A stretch of DNA of 34,103 nucleotides from Pseudomonadota bacterium (lineage in GTDB: Bacteria > Pseudomonadota > Gammaproteobacteria > CALCKW01), in assembly GCA_039196715.1 (NCBI GenBank), contig JBCCUP010000049.1, positions 1 through 34,103 on the forward strand. The letters run 5' to 3'. Both the position numbers and the translations under genes were made by a program. Shown here in pieces: positions 1-7,322 of the stretch (its first letter is position 1; every line of letters begins with the position of its first letter). Under the pieces are notes generated by a model. That model ran no database searches. It was not told the DNA's origin and was given only the letters and a program-made list of their open reading frames with translations.

Positions 1-405
1 CACGTCGGGTGCGTCCAGCCACGAGAGGGTGGGCAGCGCAGTGTCGCCCGTCGTGCCGAGCGCAGCGCTGATCGACGTGGCGGCCTGGAAGGCCCTGAGT
101 GTCTTGAGGTTGGCAAAGGCCGCCGCCGCGATCGGGTCGGATGCGATCACCCACTCGAGTGTGGCAATGGCGCCGTCGACGTCGCCCTGTTGGGCTTTGA
201 TGACAGCGAGGTTCTGGTTGGCTACGCGCACCGGCACGGCGCTGGCCTCGGTCGAGGCCAACACGGCGTCGAGTGCCGCACGTGCGGCGGCGAGCTCGCC
301 ACGGGTGTGTGCGTTCTTTGCTTCGGTGAGCGTCTCGGCCGCCACCGGGCCGAGCAGACAGAGCGCGATGAGCGCGGGCAACAGCGGTGTTCGGAGCCTG
401 TGCAT
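1..405 (-). CDS. Secreted helical-repeat (TPR-like) protein, 3' end cut by the window edge
   Basis: An open frame of 135 codons runs from an ATG at 403-405 on the minus strand to the window edge, so only the N-terminal part is present. The first 22 or so residues (MHRLRTPLLPALIALCLLGP, then VAA) form a typical signal peptide, so the product is probably periplasmic. The mature part is Ala-rich and helical. It has alternating segments such as AKNAHTRGELAAARAALDAV and NLAVIKAQQGDVDGAIATLE that read like tetratricopeptide (TPR) helices. TPR proteins are scaffolds, but no partner can be named here. No strong ribosome-binding site precedes the ATG. The gene diverges from metZ across about 400 bases. 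I recognise the fold type only, not the family. Confidence 0.6.
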   Translation of the reverse strand, partial: MHRLRTPLLPALIALCLLGPVAAETLTEAKNAHTRGELAAARAALDAVLASTEASAVPVRVANQNLAVIKAQQGDVDGAIATLEWVIASDPIAAAAFANLKTLRAFQAATSISAALGTTGDTALPTLSWLDAPDV

Positions 406-593
406 GTGTGACCAGTTGACCGGGGGCAGTGACGCCGTCGCAAGAACCGAACCTGCGCGGTCCCCGGCACGCGAGGCTCTCGACACGGCGCCCGCGGCGG
501 CGTCGAGCGCCGTGGGCAGCACACGTGGCCGACGACGGTGGGTGACCGAGCAGGGTGGCGCAGCAGGCGCGGAGCCGAACACACGCTGCTCGC

Positions 594-625
594 CCGGTGC
601 TGCCTCGCTAATCGTAGCAGCCCGG
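594..625. other. Stem-loop in the spacer between the TPR-like gene and metZ
   Basis: The spacer 406-700 carries no convincing gene. The one clear structure is a hairpin with arms CCGG-T-GCTGC (594-603) and GCAGC-CCGG (617-625) and a 13-base loop. It has no T-run on either side, so it is not a standard terminator. I cannot tell whether it belongs to the leader of the minus-strand gene or to the metZ leader. No convincing -35/-10 pair for metZ could be picked by eye upstream of the riboswitch. Confidence 0.3.
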
Positions 626-700
626 CGGGGACGTCGTCGCCGGTGTCGTGTGGCGGTCCGAGTTGTCAGACGGGCGGGTTTTTGCCAATCTTGTGGGGTG

Positions 701-757
701 TCGGCGCCGATTTGACCCCTCAGCTTGCGGGCGCTTGATAAATACCGCTAAAGCGAC
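701..757 (+). promoter_or_regulatory. SAM-II (SAM-alpha) riboswitch aptamer upstream of metZ
   Basis: The stretch matches the SAM-II consensus in order. A P1 stem is formed by GCGCC at 704-708 and GGCGC at 730-734. The P1 loop begins GATTTGACC (709-717). The conserved block TTGATAAAT lies at 735-743 and GCTAAAG at 747-753. The AGC at 722-724 in the loop can pair with GCT at 747-749, giving the H-type pseudoknot typical of this class. SAM-II binds S-adenosylmethionine and turns down methionine biosynthesis genes, which fits metZ directly downstream. Most known examples are alphaproteobacterial. The match is from memory of the family consensus, not from a covariance-model search. Confidence 0.87.
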
Positions 758-812
758 GCGGGCCCGGACCGGTCCTCCTGCAGTCGCCCCGCCGTTTTGA
801 CTGGAGAGACCG
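758..812 (+). promoter_or_regulatory. metZ: Likely expression platform and ribosome-binding site of the metZ riboswitch
   Basis: Between the aptamer and the start codon, GCGGG (758-762) can pair with CCCGC (788-792), and the 10-base palindrome GGACCGGTCC (765-774) lies inside. TTTT follows at 795-798. Alternatively GCGAC at 753-757, at the 3' edge of the aptamer, can pair with GTCGC at 783-787. The two foldings compete, as expected for a switch. The Shine-Dalgarno GGAGAG is at 803-808, four bases before the ATG. Whether control is by termination or by hiding the ribosome-binding site is my inference. Confidence 0.4.
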
Positions 813-2018
813 ATGAGCCCATCCGACCACGACCCTGACCGCCCACTGAGGCCCGAGACGGTGGCCCTGCGCCACGCGCAGCACCGCACCAACGAGCGTG
901 AACACAGCGAGGCGATCTTCGCGACGTCGAGTTTCGTGTTCGACGACGCGGCGCACGCCGCTGCGCTGTTCTCCGGCGGAGACGTCGAAGACAACGTCTA
1001 CTCGCGGTTCACCAACCCCACGGTGCGGGCATTTCAAGACCGCCTTGCCGCACTCGAGGGTGGCGACGCCTGTCTGGCCACCGCCTCGGGTATGGCGGCG
1101 ATCATGGTGCTGTGCCTCGGCACCTTGAAGCAGGGCGACCACGTGCTCGCGGCCAAGGGGCTGTTCGGCTCGACGACGACACTGCTGATGCGTTACCTGC
1201 CGCGCTGGGGAATCGAGGTCGACCTGGTACCGCTCGCCGACGCCGAGGCCTGGGCGCGTGCGGTGCAACCCAACACGCGGTTGCTGTTTGTCGAAACGCC
1301 CACCAACCCGCGCATGGAAGCAGCCGACATCGCTGCGCTCAGTGCGATCGCGCGCGGTGCCGACGCCCTGCTCGCTGTGGACAACTGTTTCTGTACACCG
1401 ATCCTGCAACGCCCGCTCGAACTCGGTGCCGACGTTGTGATGCACTCGGCGACGAAGTACCTCGATGGCCAGGGCCGGTGTGTCGGCGGGGCGTTGGTCG
1501 GCGGCCATGAGCTGATCGACGAGACGCTGTTCGGTTTCATGCGCTGCATCGGCGCGAGCATGAGCCCGTTCAACGCCTGGGTGTTCCTCAAAGGGCTGGA
1601 AACCCTGGCCGTGCGCATGCGTCAGCACTGTGAGAATGCGCACCACCTGGCGACGTGGCTCGAGGCCCAGGATGGGGTCAGGGAAGTCATCTACCCGGGA
1701 TTGGCCTCGCACCCGCAGCACGCCCTGATCACGCGGCAACAATCCGCGGCAGGGGGCATGGTGTCCTTCGTCGTCGACGGTGGCCAGGCGGCGGCGTGGC
1801 GGCTGATCGACGGTGTCAGGCTGCTGTCAGTCACCGGCAACCTTGGCGACGCGCGCACCACCATCACGCACCCGGCGACCACCACCCACGCGCGGCTCAG
1901 TGACGCTCAGCGGGCCGACGCGGGCATCGAGCCCGGTTTGATTCGACTCTCCGTCGGGCTCGAGCACGTCGACGACATCCAGGCAGATCTGTCGCAGGCA
2001 CTCGGCGCGGTCAGCTGA
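813..2018 (+). CDS. metZ: O-succinylhomoserine sulfhydrylase
   Basis: This PLP enzyme of the Cys/Met metabolism family joins O-succinylhomoserine and sulfide to make homocysteine, the direct-sulfhydrylation route to methionine. The 401-residue length is typical. YSRFTNPT (63-70) is the family's phosphate/PLP-contact motif. SGMAA (92-96) is the PLP-binding segment. VDNCFCTP (189-196) holds the aspartate that contacts the PLP pyridine nitrogen. HSATKYLDGQGR contains the PLP lysine, K215. The C-terminal region around RLSVGLEHVDDIQADL is typical of the family. MetB (cystathionine gamma-synthase) is the closest alternative. The SAM-II riboswitch, commonly found with metZ, and overall similarity to MetZ favour this call. 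The start is fixed by GGAGAG four bases upstream. Confidence 0.92.
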   Translation: MSPSDHDPDRPLRPETVALRHAQHRTNEREHSEAIFATSSFVFDDAAHAAALFSGGDVEDNVYSRFTNPTVRAFQDRLAALEGGDACLATASGMAAIMVLCLGTLKQGDHVLAAKGLFGSTTTLLMRYLPRWGIEVDLVPLADAEAWARAVQPNTRLLFVETPTNPRMEAADIAALSAIARGADALLAVDNCFCTPILQRPLELGADVVMHSATKYLDGQGRCVGGALVGGHELIDETLFGFMRCIGASMSPFNAWVFLKGLETLAVRMRQHCENAHHLATWLEAQDGVREVIYPGLASHPQHALITRQQSAAGGMVSFVVDGGQAAAWRLIDGVRLLSVTGNLGDARTTITHPATTTHARLSDAQRADAGIEPGLIRLSVGLEHVDDIQADLSQALGAVS

Positions 2019-2023
2019 CCGCG

Positions 2024-2045
2024 TCGCGCCGTGCGGCCGGCGCGA
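2024..2045 (+). terminator. Stem-loop just after metZ, possible terminator
   Basis: A perfect 8-bp stem, TCGCGCCG (2024-2031) with CGGCGCGA (2038-2045), encloses a 6-base loop six bases after the metZ stop. No T-run follows, so it may only stabilise the transcript end or act with Rho. Confidence 0.35.
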
Positions 2046-2063
2046 GTGTCGGAACCCGCGGTC

Positions 2064-2069
2064 TATAAT
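2064..2069 (+). promoter_or_regulatory. Consensus -10 box upstream of the GT-C-like gene
   Basis: A perfect TATAAT lies between metZ and the next gene. No good -35 hexamer is visible 16-18 bases upstream. If active, transcription would start near 2076, giving a leader of about 13 bases to the ATG at 2089 or 25 bases to the ATG at 2101. Confidence 0.45.
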
Positions 2070-2100
2070 CGCCACAACCACTCCTGGGATGTGTCGGTCG

Positions 2101-3489
2101 ATGCAGCCGAAGCCGGACACGCACCTGCTCTTCAAAGTGTTCTTTCGCACCGTCGTGTTTGTCTTCACGTGCGGCTTGCTGATGTACCTCATTCCCACGC
2201 TGTATTTCGGCGTGAACGTGGAGTTCACCGGGCCGCGCCACGACGGCTACGTCGAACTCGCCACCATGCTGGTGTCGGGCGAGGGCTTTCGTTTCGAGTC
2301 GGGCGGTGCGCCGGTCATGCACCGTCCGCCGCTGTACCCGATCCTGCTGATGCCGAGTGCACTGCTGCCCACCGGGTGGCAGGAAGTGTCGGTGATCGCG
2401 CTCAACAGCGTGTTCGCCGGTGCCACTGCAATCATGTTGATGGTGCTTGCGCTGCGGTTCTTCGGGTCGCGACGCGTGGGGTACACGGCGATCCTGTTCT
2501 ACCTGATCAGCCCCTGGCTCTACCGCCTGGTGTCGCTGCCGCACACGGCTCTGCTGCAGTCGACCTTGTACCTCGCGTCGTCATTGTTGGTGTTGTCGAT
2601 GGTGTTCGGAAACCGCCACGGTGACCCGCTGTCAGCCCGGCGCTTCCGGCGTGTCGCACTGATGTTTGGCGCAGTTGGCGGCTTGTTGACGCTCACACAC
2701 GGCGTCGGCTTTCTGGTTTTCGGCGCCACGCTGGGCGCGCTCATGGCGTACATGGCGTTCTCCGAGGTGCACCGTGACATCAGCGGTCGGGTGTCGTCTC
2801 TGGTGTTGGCCGCGCTGGTCGCCGGCTGCCTTGCAGCACCCTGGGTGGTCCGCAACGCGGTGGTGCTGCCGATCACTGTGCCGGTGACAACGGGCGCGAG
2901 CTTCAACTACTTCATGGGCAACGTGTACTGGAACATCGGTGGATACGAGCACGACTACGAGGCCAGTGCACGGCAGAATGCGCTGACTGCCGGTGGCGTC
3001 GAAGAGCCCGCAGAGAGCGCCATGCAGTTCTGGGGTGTGATGGATCCGGCGAACGAAAAGCAGCTTGCCGAGGCCATGCGCGTGCACATGGCCGCGCACC
3101 CCCTGGATGTCCTGAAGAAATCGGCTCTCTCGCTTTCGGAAAATTTCTTTCCGGTCACCCACCTCGCGTACTGCCAGTCGCACGCCGGTGTGAGCTGCCA
3201 GCAACACAGCCTGTTCAGCACGCTACACCGGGTCGGCTTGAGCCTGTATTACTTCGTGTTGATCGGCTTGGCTGTCGCCGCGGTGATCCGGGGTCGCCAA
3301 CGCTGGCCGGCAATACTGATGTTTGCACTGGGTGGCCTGCATATCGGACCGTACCTGCCGCTCGGCCAATGGGCACCACACGGCATCTACGGGCTCAGCG
3401 CCGTGTTGCTTGTCACGGTGTTCTCCGCCGCGACTTGCGTGCGCACACCGCTACCGTCGCGGGCGGCGGCGTCACGCTCCATGCGGTAG
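2101..3489 (+). CDS. GT-C-like multi-spanning membrane protein (putative glycosyltransferase family 39/ArnT-like)
   Basis: The 462-residue product has about ten hydrophobic segments, the first at residues 10-35. The first large loop holds an acidic DGYVELA motif close to the membrane. It is followed by HRPPLYPILL, both hallmarks of GT-C lipid-linked sugar transferases (PMT/ArnT/GT39 group), which use polyprenyl-phosphate sugars at the outer face of the inner membrane. No sugar-biosynthesis genes lie nearby, so donor and acceptor cannot be inferred. The start is uncertain: ATG 2101 and the in-frame ATG 2089 both lack a clear ribosome-binding site. I chose 2101 because it leaves a more usual leader after the TATAAT at 2064. 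An undefined membrane protein of other function is the alternative. Confidence 0.6.
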   Translation: MQPKPDTHLLFKVFFRTVVFVFTCGLLMYLIPTLYFGVNVEFTGPRHDGYVELATMLVSGEGFRFESGGAPVMHRPPLYPILLMPSALLPTGWQEVSVIALNSVFAGATAIMLMVLALRFFGSRRVGYTAILFYLISPWLYRLVSLPHTALLQSTLYLASSLLVLSMVFGNRHGDPLSARRFRRVALMFGAVGGLLTLTHGVGFLVFGATLGALMAYMAFSEVHRDISGRVSSLVLAALVAGCLAAPWVVRNAVVLPITVPVTTGASFNYFMGNVYWNIGGYEHDYEASARQNALTAGGVEEPAESAMQFWGVMDPANEKQLAEAMRVHMAAHPLDVLKKSALSLSENFFPVTHLAYCQSHAGVSCQQHSLFSTLHRVGLSLYYFVLIGLAVAAVIRGRQRWPAILMFALGGLHIGPYLPLGQWAPHGIYGLSAVLLVTVFSAATCVRTPLPSRAAASRSMR

Positions 3490-3502
3490 TGCTGGGGCCG
3501 GG

Positions 3503-4186
3503 TCAGGTCGGTGCGTCGGGGGCGTCCCCGTCGTCGTCCTCGGTCTCCATGTGGCGCCCGAGGTAGACCGCCTGACCGACGATAAAGACCACGGTCAACC
3601 CCAGCAAGCCGAACAATTTGAAGTTCACCCAGAACGACTCCCGGTCTGCTGCGGTCCGGCAAAGCGTGAGCGCGTCACCGGTGAAGTCGCGCTCGCAGTC
3701 GAAGGGGTCGAGCTGCTCGGCCGTGATCTCGGGCACGGCCTGACGCAGCGCGTCCTCGGCGCTCAGGTAGTGCCGGGCGACGAACAGGTTGGCAGCGCCG
3801 CTGACCACGAAAAAGCCGACCCACATCCAGTTGAGGGTCGACCACACGGGTTTCTCCAGGGTGAGCTGACCGTCAAGCAGCCGCTGCACCAGCGGCTTGC
3901 CGAACGCCGCCGTGCCAGCGAAAACCGCCGCGAACAGCCAGTTGATCAGCGTCGGCTTCCACATCACGAAGGCCTTGTCCTGCAACCACAGGGTCAGTCC
4001 GCCCATCACGGTGATGATGACCAGCGACACCAGGTGCATGCGTTCGACCTTGCGGTGGCGCAACCAACCGATACACACCATGACGAGGGACGCGACGATC
4101 GCCACCCCGGTCGCCACGTAGATGCCGTAGAGGTTGTACGCGGCAAAAAACAGGACGATCGGCAGAAAGTCGTAGAGCAGTTTCAT
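3503..4186 (-). CDS. yciB: YciB/IspA-type inner-membrane septation protein with an extra loop
   Basis: The N-terminus MKLLYDFLPIVLFFAAYNLY and the C-terminal block FWVNFKLFGLLG are diagnostic of the YciB family. These small integral membrane proteins are linked to cell-envelope synthesis and septation and interact with divisome and elongasome proteins. Five hydrophobic segments are visible. The family is usually about 180 residues; this protein has 227. The excess is an insert at roughly residues 137-184, before the last membrane segment, plus a short acidic tail. The insert contains two cysteines (C164 and C176), which could form a disulfide if the loop is periplasmic. The gene diverges from yciO. 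No strong ribosome-binding site is visible before the ATG, but the conserved MKLLYDF start is secure. Confidence 0.9.
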   Translation of the reverse strand: MKLLYDFLPIVLFFAAYNLYGIYVATGVAIVASLVMVCIGWLRHRKVERMHLVSLVIITVMGGLTLWLQDKAFVMWKPTLINWLFAAVFAGTAAFGKPLVQRLLDGQLTLEKPVWSTLNWMWVGFFVVSGAANLFVARHYLSAEDALRQAVPEITAEQLDPFDCERDFTGDALTLCRTAADRESFWVNFKLFGLLGLTVVFIVGQAVYLGRHMETEDDDGDAPDAPT

Positions 4187-4349
4187 GCGTCAACGGGTGC
4201 GTGGGTACAGCGCGATTCTAGCCCGCTTTGCCTGCGTTCTGTGCCGGGATTTGTTGCTCGGATTGCGCACCCGTTCTCGAAATCGGGCGTGCTGGCGGTG
4301 GCGGCCGTGGGATACTGCGGGTTGTGCGCCACCATGAGCGGTACGGCAC

Positions 4350-4973
4350 GTGAGTCAGTTTTTCGCCATTCACCCGGACAACCCGCAGCGTCGCCTCGTG
4401 CGCACCGCCGTGTCGATCGTCCGCGACGGCGGTGTCATCGTCTACCCGACCGACTCCTGTTACGCACTCGGCTGTCACATCGGTGACAAAGGTGCCATGA
4501 CGCGCATGGCGCGTATCCGCGCGATTGACAAGGCCGACAACTTCACTTTGGTGTGTCGCGACCTCGGTGACCTCGCGACCTATGCGCGTGTGGACAACGC
4601 CACCTACCGCGTCTTACGCGCACACACGCCGGGACCCTACACTTTCATCCTGCGGGCCACGGCGGAAGTGCCACGCCGTCTGCAGCACCCCAAGCGCAAG
4701 ACGATCGGACTGCGTGTGCCGAAGCACAACATTGTCAGCGCCTTGCTCGAGGAACTCGGCGAACCGATCCTCAGCAGCACCTTGCGCCTGCCGGGCGAGG
4801 AACTCCCGATGACCGATCCGCACGACATGCGTGAACGGTTGCAACACCAGGTTGACCTGGTCATCGACGGTGGGCCCTGCGGTGTCGACCCGACCACGGT
4901 GGTGTCCTTCGAATCCGGACGAGCCGAGTTGATCCGACACGGGCGGGGCGACCCATCCACGTTCGTCGACTGA
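4350..4973 (+). CDS. yciO: YciO-type YrdC/Sua5 domain protein
   Basis: The 207-residue product has the YrdC double-stranded-RNA/nucleotide-binding fold. It aligns from its first residues (MSQFFAIHPDNPQ) to the E. coli YciO sequence as I recall it. Key blocks are GGVIVYPTDSCYALGC, NFTLVCRDL, GPYTFIL and KRKTIGLRVP. The related TsaC/Sua5 proteins make threonylcarbamoyl-AMP for tRNA t6A modification. YciO paralogues are distinct and their physiological substrate is not settled. The start is a GTG at 4350, supported by the family's conserved MSQFF start and by GAGCGG about eight bases upstream. The order yciO-scpA-scpB is common in gammaproteobacteria. Confidence 0.9.
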   Translation: MSQFFAIHPDNPQRRLVRTAVSIVRDGGVIVYPTDSCYALGCHIGDKGAMTRMARIRAIDKADNFTLVCRDLGDLATYARVDNATYRVLRAHTPGPYTFILRATAEVPRRLQHPKRKTIGLRVPKHNIVSALLEELGEPILSSTLRLPGEELPMTDPHDMRERLQHQVDLVIDGGPCGVDPTTVVSFESGRAELIRHGRGDPSTFVD

Positions 4974-5000
4974 CGGCTTTCGGATGGATTGACGTATAAT
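4970..5000 (+). promoter_or_regulatory. Candidate promoter for scpA-scpB
   Basis: A perfect TATAAT at 4995-5000 lies 28 bases before the scpA ATG. The best upstream hexamer is CTGACG at 4970-4975 with a long 19-base spacer, so the -10 is the main support. It lies within a frame extension that would begin at a TTG at 4989, which is one reason to place the scpA start at 5028. Confidence 0.45.
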
Positions 5001-5027
5001 TGGCGAAACACCGAAGCAGGTTTTGCC

Positions 5028-6005
5028 ATGGCCCCTGCGCCCCCTGTGAGCGCGACCGAGTCAAACGCCCCCGAGCCGTCCACACACGACGCCGACGGTG
5101 CGCCGGTCCAGGCCCAAATCCCGCTCGCCGTGGTGCGTGGCGAGCGCATCATGGAATTGCCGCGCGACCTCTACATCCCGCCGGATGCGCTGGAGGTGTT
5201 CCTCGAGGCGTTTGAAGGGCCGCTCGATCTGCTGCTCTACCTGATCCGCAAGCAAAACCTCGACATACTCGACATCCCGATCACCGTCATCACGCGCCAG
5301 TACATGGCGTACATCGAGATGATGGACACCCTCCGCCTGGAGCTGGCTGCCGAGTACCTCGTGATGGCTGCCATGCTTGCAGAAATCAAGTCGAGGATGC
5401 TGCTGCCGCGGCCGGAGGAAATCGAGGAAGAGGACGATCCCCGGGCCGAGCTGATCCGGCGACTTCAGCAGTACGAGCAGATCAAGAGCGCCGCGGTGCG
5501 GATCGACGACATGCCACGGCTCGAGCGCGACCTGTTTGTCGCCTCCGCCGAGCTGCCCGAGTTGCGCCGACGCAAGCCCGAACCTGATGTCGACATCAAG
5601 CAACTGCTGCTCGCACTGAACGACGTGTTCACACGCGCCGATCAACTCGCCAACCACCACATTTCCCGCGAAGCGCTGTCGGTGCGCGAAAAGATGACCC
5701 ACATCCTCGGCGAGCTGCGCAGCGACGAATTCACGGCCTTCGCCGACCTGTTCCAGCCCGAGGAAGGTCGGCTGGGCGTGGTGGTGAATTTTCTCGCGAT
5801 TCTGGAGTTGATCAAGGAATCCCTCATCGACATCCAGCAAACTGCCGTGTTTGCGCCCATCTACCTGCGTGCCCGCGGCAGCCTCGACCCGGGACCGAGT
5901 GACGACGGTGATGACGACGGTGACGGCGACGGTGACCACGACCCGTCCTTCGATCGAGACCCGGTCGACACGGCCGAGCCCGAGCCGCTGGCGGAAGTGG
6001 GATGA
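5028..6005 (+). CDS. scpA: Segregation and condensation protein A
   Basis: ScpA is the kleisin that bridges the heads of an SMC dimer and recruits ScpB, compacting and separating chromosomes. The product has 325 residues. The kleisin N-terminus (FEGPLDLLLYLIRKQNLDIL and following) starts near residue 60. The segment LAAEYLVMAAMLAEIKSRML follows, and the C-terminal winged helix ends near VVVNFLAILELIKESLIDIQ. The tail is unusually acidic, with repeated Asp-Gly units (residues about 293-306) encoded by a GACGGT-rich stretch at 5898-5938. The ATG at 5028 has GCAGG about eight bases upstream. The stop overlaps scpB by ATGA, so the two are translationally coupled. No smc gene is in the window. Confidence 0.95.
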   Translation: MAPAPPVSATESNAPEPSTHDADGAPVQAQIPLAVVRGERIMELPRDLYIPPDALEVFLEAFEGPLDLLLYLIRKQNLDILDIPITVITRQYMAYIEMMDTLRLELAAEYLVMAAMLAEIKSRMLLPRPEEIEEEDDPRAELIRRLQQYEQIKSAAVRIDDMPRLERDLFVASAELPELRRRKPEPDVDIKQLLLALNDVFTRADQLANHHISREALSVREKMTHILGELRSDEFTAFADLFQPEEGRLGVVVNFLAILELIKESLIDIQQTAVFAPIYLRARGSLDPGPSDDGDDDGDGDGDHDPSFDRDPVDTAEPEPLAEVG

Positions 6006-7279
6006 GCCAACACAAGACACAGCACATCATCGAAGCGGCCCTGCTGACGGCGGGCAAACCGTTGAGCGTGCAGCAGCTTCAGGCGGTGTTGTCCGAAGAC
6101 GACACACCCCTCGACAGGCAATTCGTACTCGCCGCGCTCGACGGCCTCGCCGACGACCTCGCCGGGCGCGGGGTTGAGCTTCGACAGGTGGCCAGCGGGT
6201 ACCGCCTGCAGGTCAAACAGGAGTTTGAACCCTGGGTCGCGCGTTTGTTCGAGGAGCGGCCGCCTCGGTACTCGCGAGCCCTGCTGGAAACCCTTGCGCT
6301 GATTGCCTATCGGCAGCCGATCACCCGAGCCGAGATCGAGGACGTTCGCGGCGTCAGTGTCAGCAGCACGATCGTCAAAACCCTGCTCGAGCGCGAGTGG
6401 ATCAAGGTAGTCGGCCAACGTGATGTGCCCGGGCGGCCGTCGATGTACGGCACGACCAAAGCCTTTCTCGACTACTTCAACATCAAGGCGGTTTCCGATC
6501 TGCCGCCACTCGACGCGCTGCTGGATCTCGAGACCATCGACAAGCAGCTCGACATGCTCGGCGGTGGCGCTGAGCCGTCAGCCGAGTCGGTGCCGTCGGT
6601 GGACGCTGACGACATGGAGGAGGGCGACGCGGATGCCCTGCCGGCGTCGCTCGACGGTGGCGATACCGTCAGCGCTGCCCAGGGAGACGCCACGGACCCT
6701 ACGGGCGCCACATCCACCGGCGCGTCAGTGGCCGTGGCGGGTGGTGACATCGGTGGCGATGCGACTGAGATTGACACCGACGGTGATGCCACCGAGGCCG
6801 ACATCGACGGGCTCGTCGAGATGCTCGACCAGCTCGACGCGCCTGGTGACATCAGCGACGACGTGGTCACTCTGGACGGGGTGGACGCCGACGCCAGTGT
6901 GGGCGACGTGCCGGTGGATCACAACCCTGTCACCACACCCTCGGCCCTGGCGCGCAGCGGCGACACCGTGGCCGCGGTCGAGGCCGCCCGCTCGGCGCTG
7001 GCGGAGCAGGCTGAACGCGCACTGTCGGACATTGCGTCGCGTCAGGACGGTGTCGATGCCTCGGTCCAGGAAACACCCGGCCCGGCAGATGACCCGACCC
7101 TCAACGCGCTCGGCACCGAGCCCTCGCTGGAATCGGATGTGCCCGCGGCCCCACCACACGACACGGACATTGCGGCGCTCATCGACGCCGACAACCGCAA
7201 CCATGAGGCCGCGCGTGGGGAACCCGTAACCCCGGCGGACTCACTTCGGCGAAGCGCGCCCGACACCGCAGGCGATTGA
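6002..7279 (+). CDS. scpB: Segregation and condensation protein B with a long acidic C-terminal tail
   Basis: ScpB dimerises and wraps the ScpA kleisin in the SMC complex. The two winged-helix domains occupy residues 1-185 or so; recognisable blocks are IIEAALLTAGKPLS, RALLETLALIAYRQPITRAE and GRPSMYGTTKAFLDYF. Typical ScpB is about 180-220 residues. This one has 425, because a disordered Asp/Ala/Gly-rich tail of about 240 residues follows. The ATG overlaps the scpA stop in ATGA. Reading frame 0 (positions divisible by 3) stays open from 7230 past the scpB stop into the next gene, and its translation there resembles the tail. A +1 frameshift or a sequencing error joining the two is therefore possible. 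Confidence 0.93.
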   Translation: MSQHKTQHIIEAALLTAGKPLSVQQLQAVLSEDDTPLDRQFVLAALDGLADDLAGRGVELRQVASGYRLQVKQEFEPWVARLFEERPPRYSRALLETLALIAYRQPITRAEIEDVRGVSVSSTIVKTLLEREWIKVVGQRDVPGRPSMYGTTKAFLDYFNIKAVSDLPPLDALLDLETIDKQLDMLGGGAEPSAESVPSVDADDMEEGDADALPASLDGGDTVSAAQGDATDPTGATSTGASVAVAGGDIGGDATEIDTDGDATEADIDGLVEMLDQLDAPGDISDDVVTLDGVDADASVGDVPVDHNPVTTPSALARSGDTVAAVEAARSALAEQAERALSDIASRQDGVDASVQETPGPADDPTLNALGTEPSLESDVPAAPPHDTDIAALIDADNRNHEAARGEPVTPADSLRRSAPDTAGD

Positions 7280-7322
7280 GGCCACTGCACGCCGCGACAG
7301 TGCAGATCAGGCAGTCCCTTCA

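Noticed and set aside
720-1742. Long minus-strand open frame opposite metZ
   Set aside because: MetZ on the plus strand is complete with all family motifs. The minus frame has no recognisable protein pattern and arises from high GC.
3323-4486. Long plus-strand open frame opposite yciB
   Set aside because: It overlaps the end of the GT-C-like gene, all of yciB and the start of yciO, and its translation is His/Arg/Gln-rich without any family pattern.
4989-5027. Longer scpA start at TTG 4989
   Set aside because: The added codons contain the TATAAT box, and the ATG at 5028 has a proper ribosome-binding site.
5898-5938. GACGGT-rich short repeats as a possible CRISPR or satellite
   Set aside because: They are irregular, in frame, and encode the Asp/Gly tail of ScpA. 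There are no spacers.
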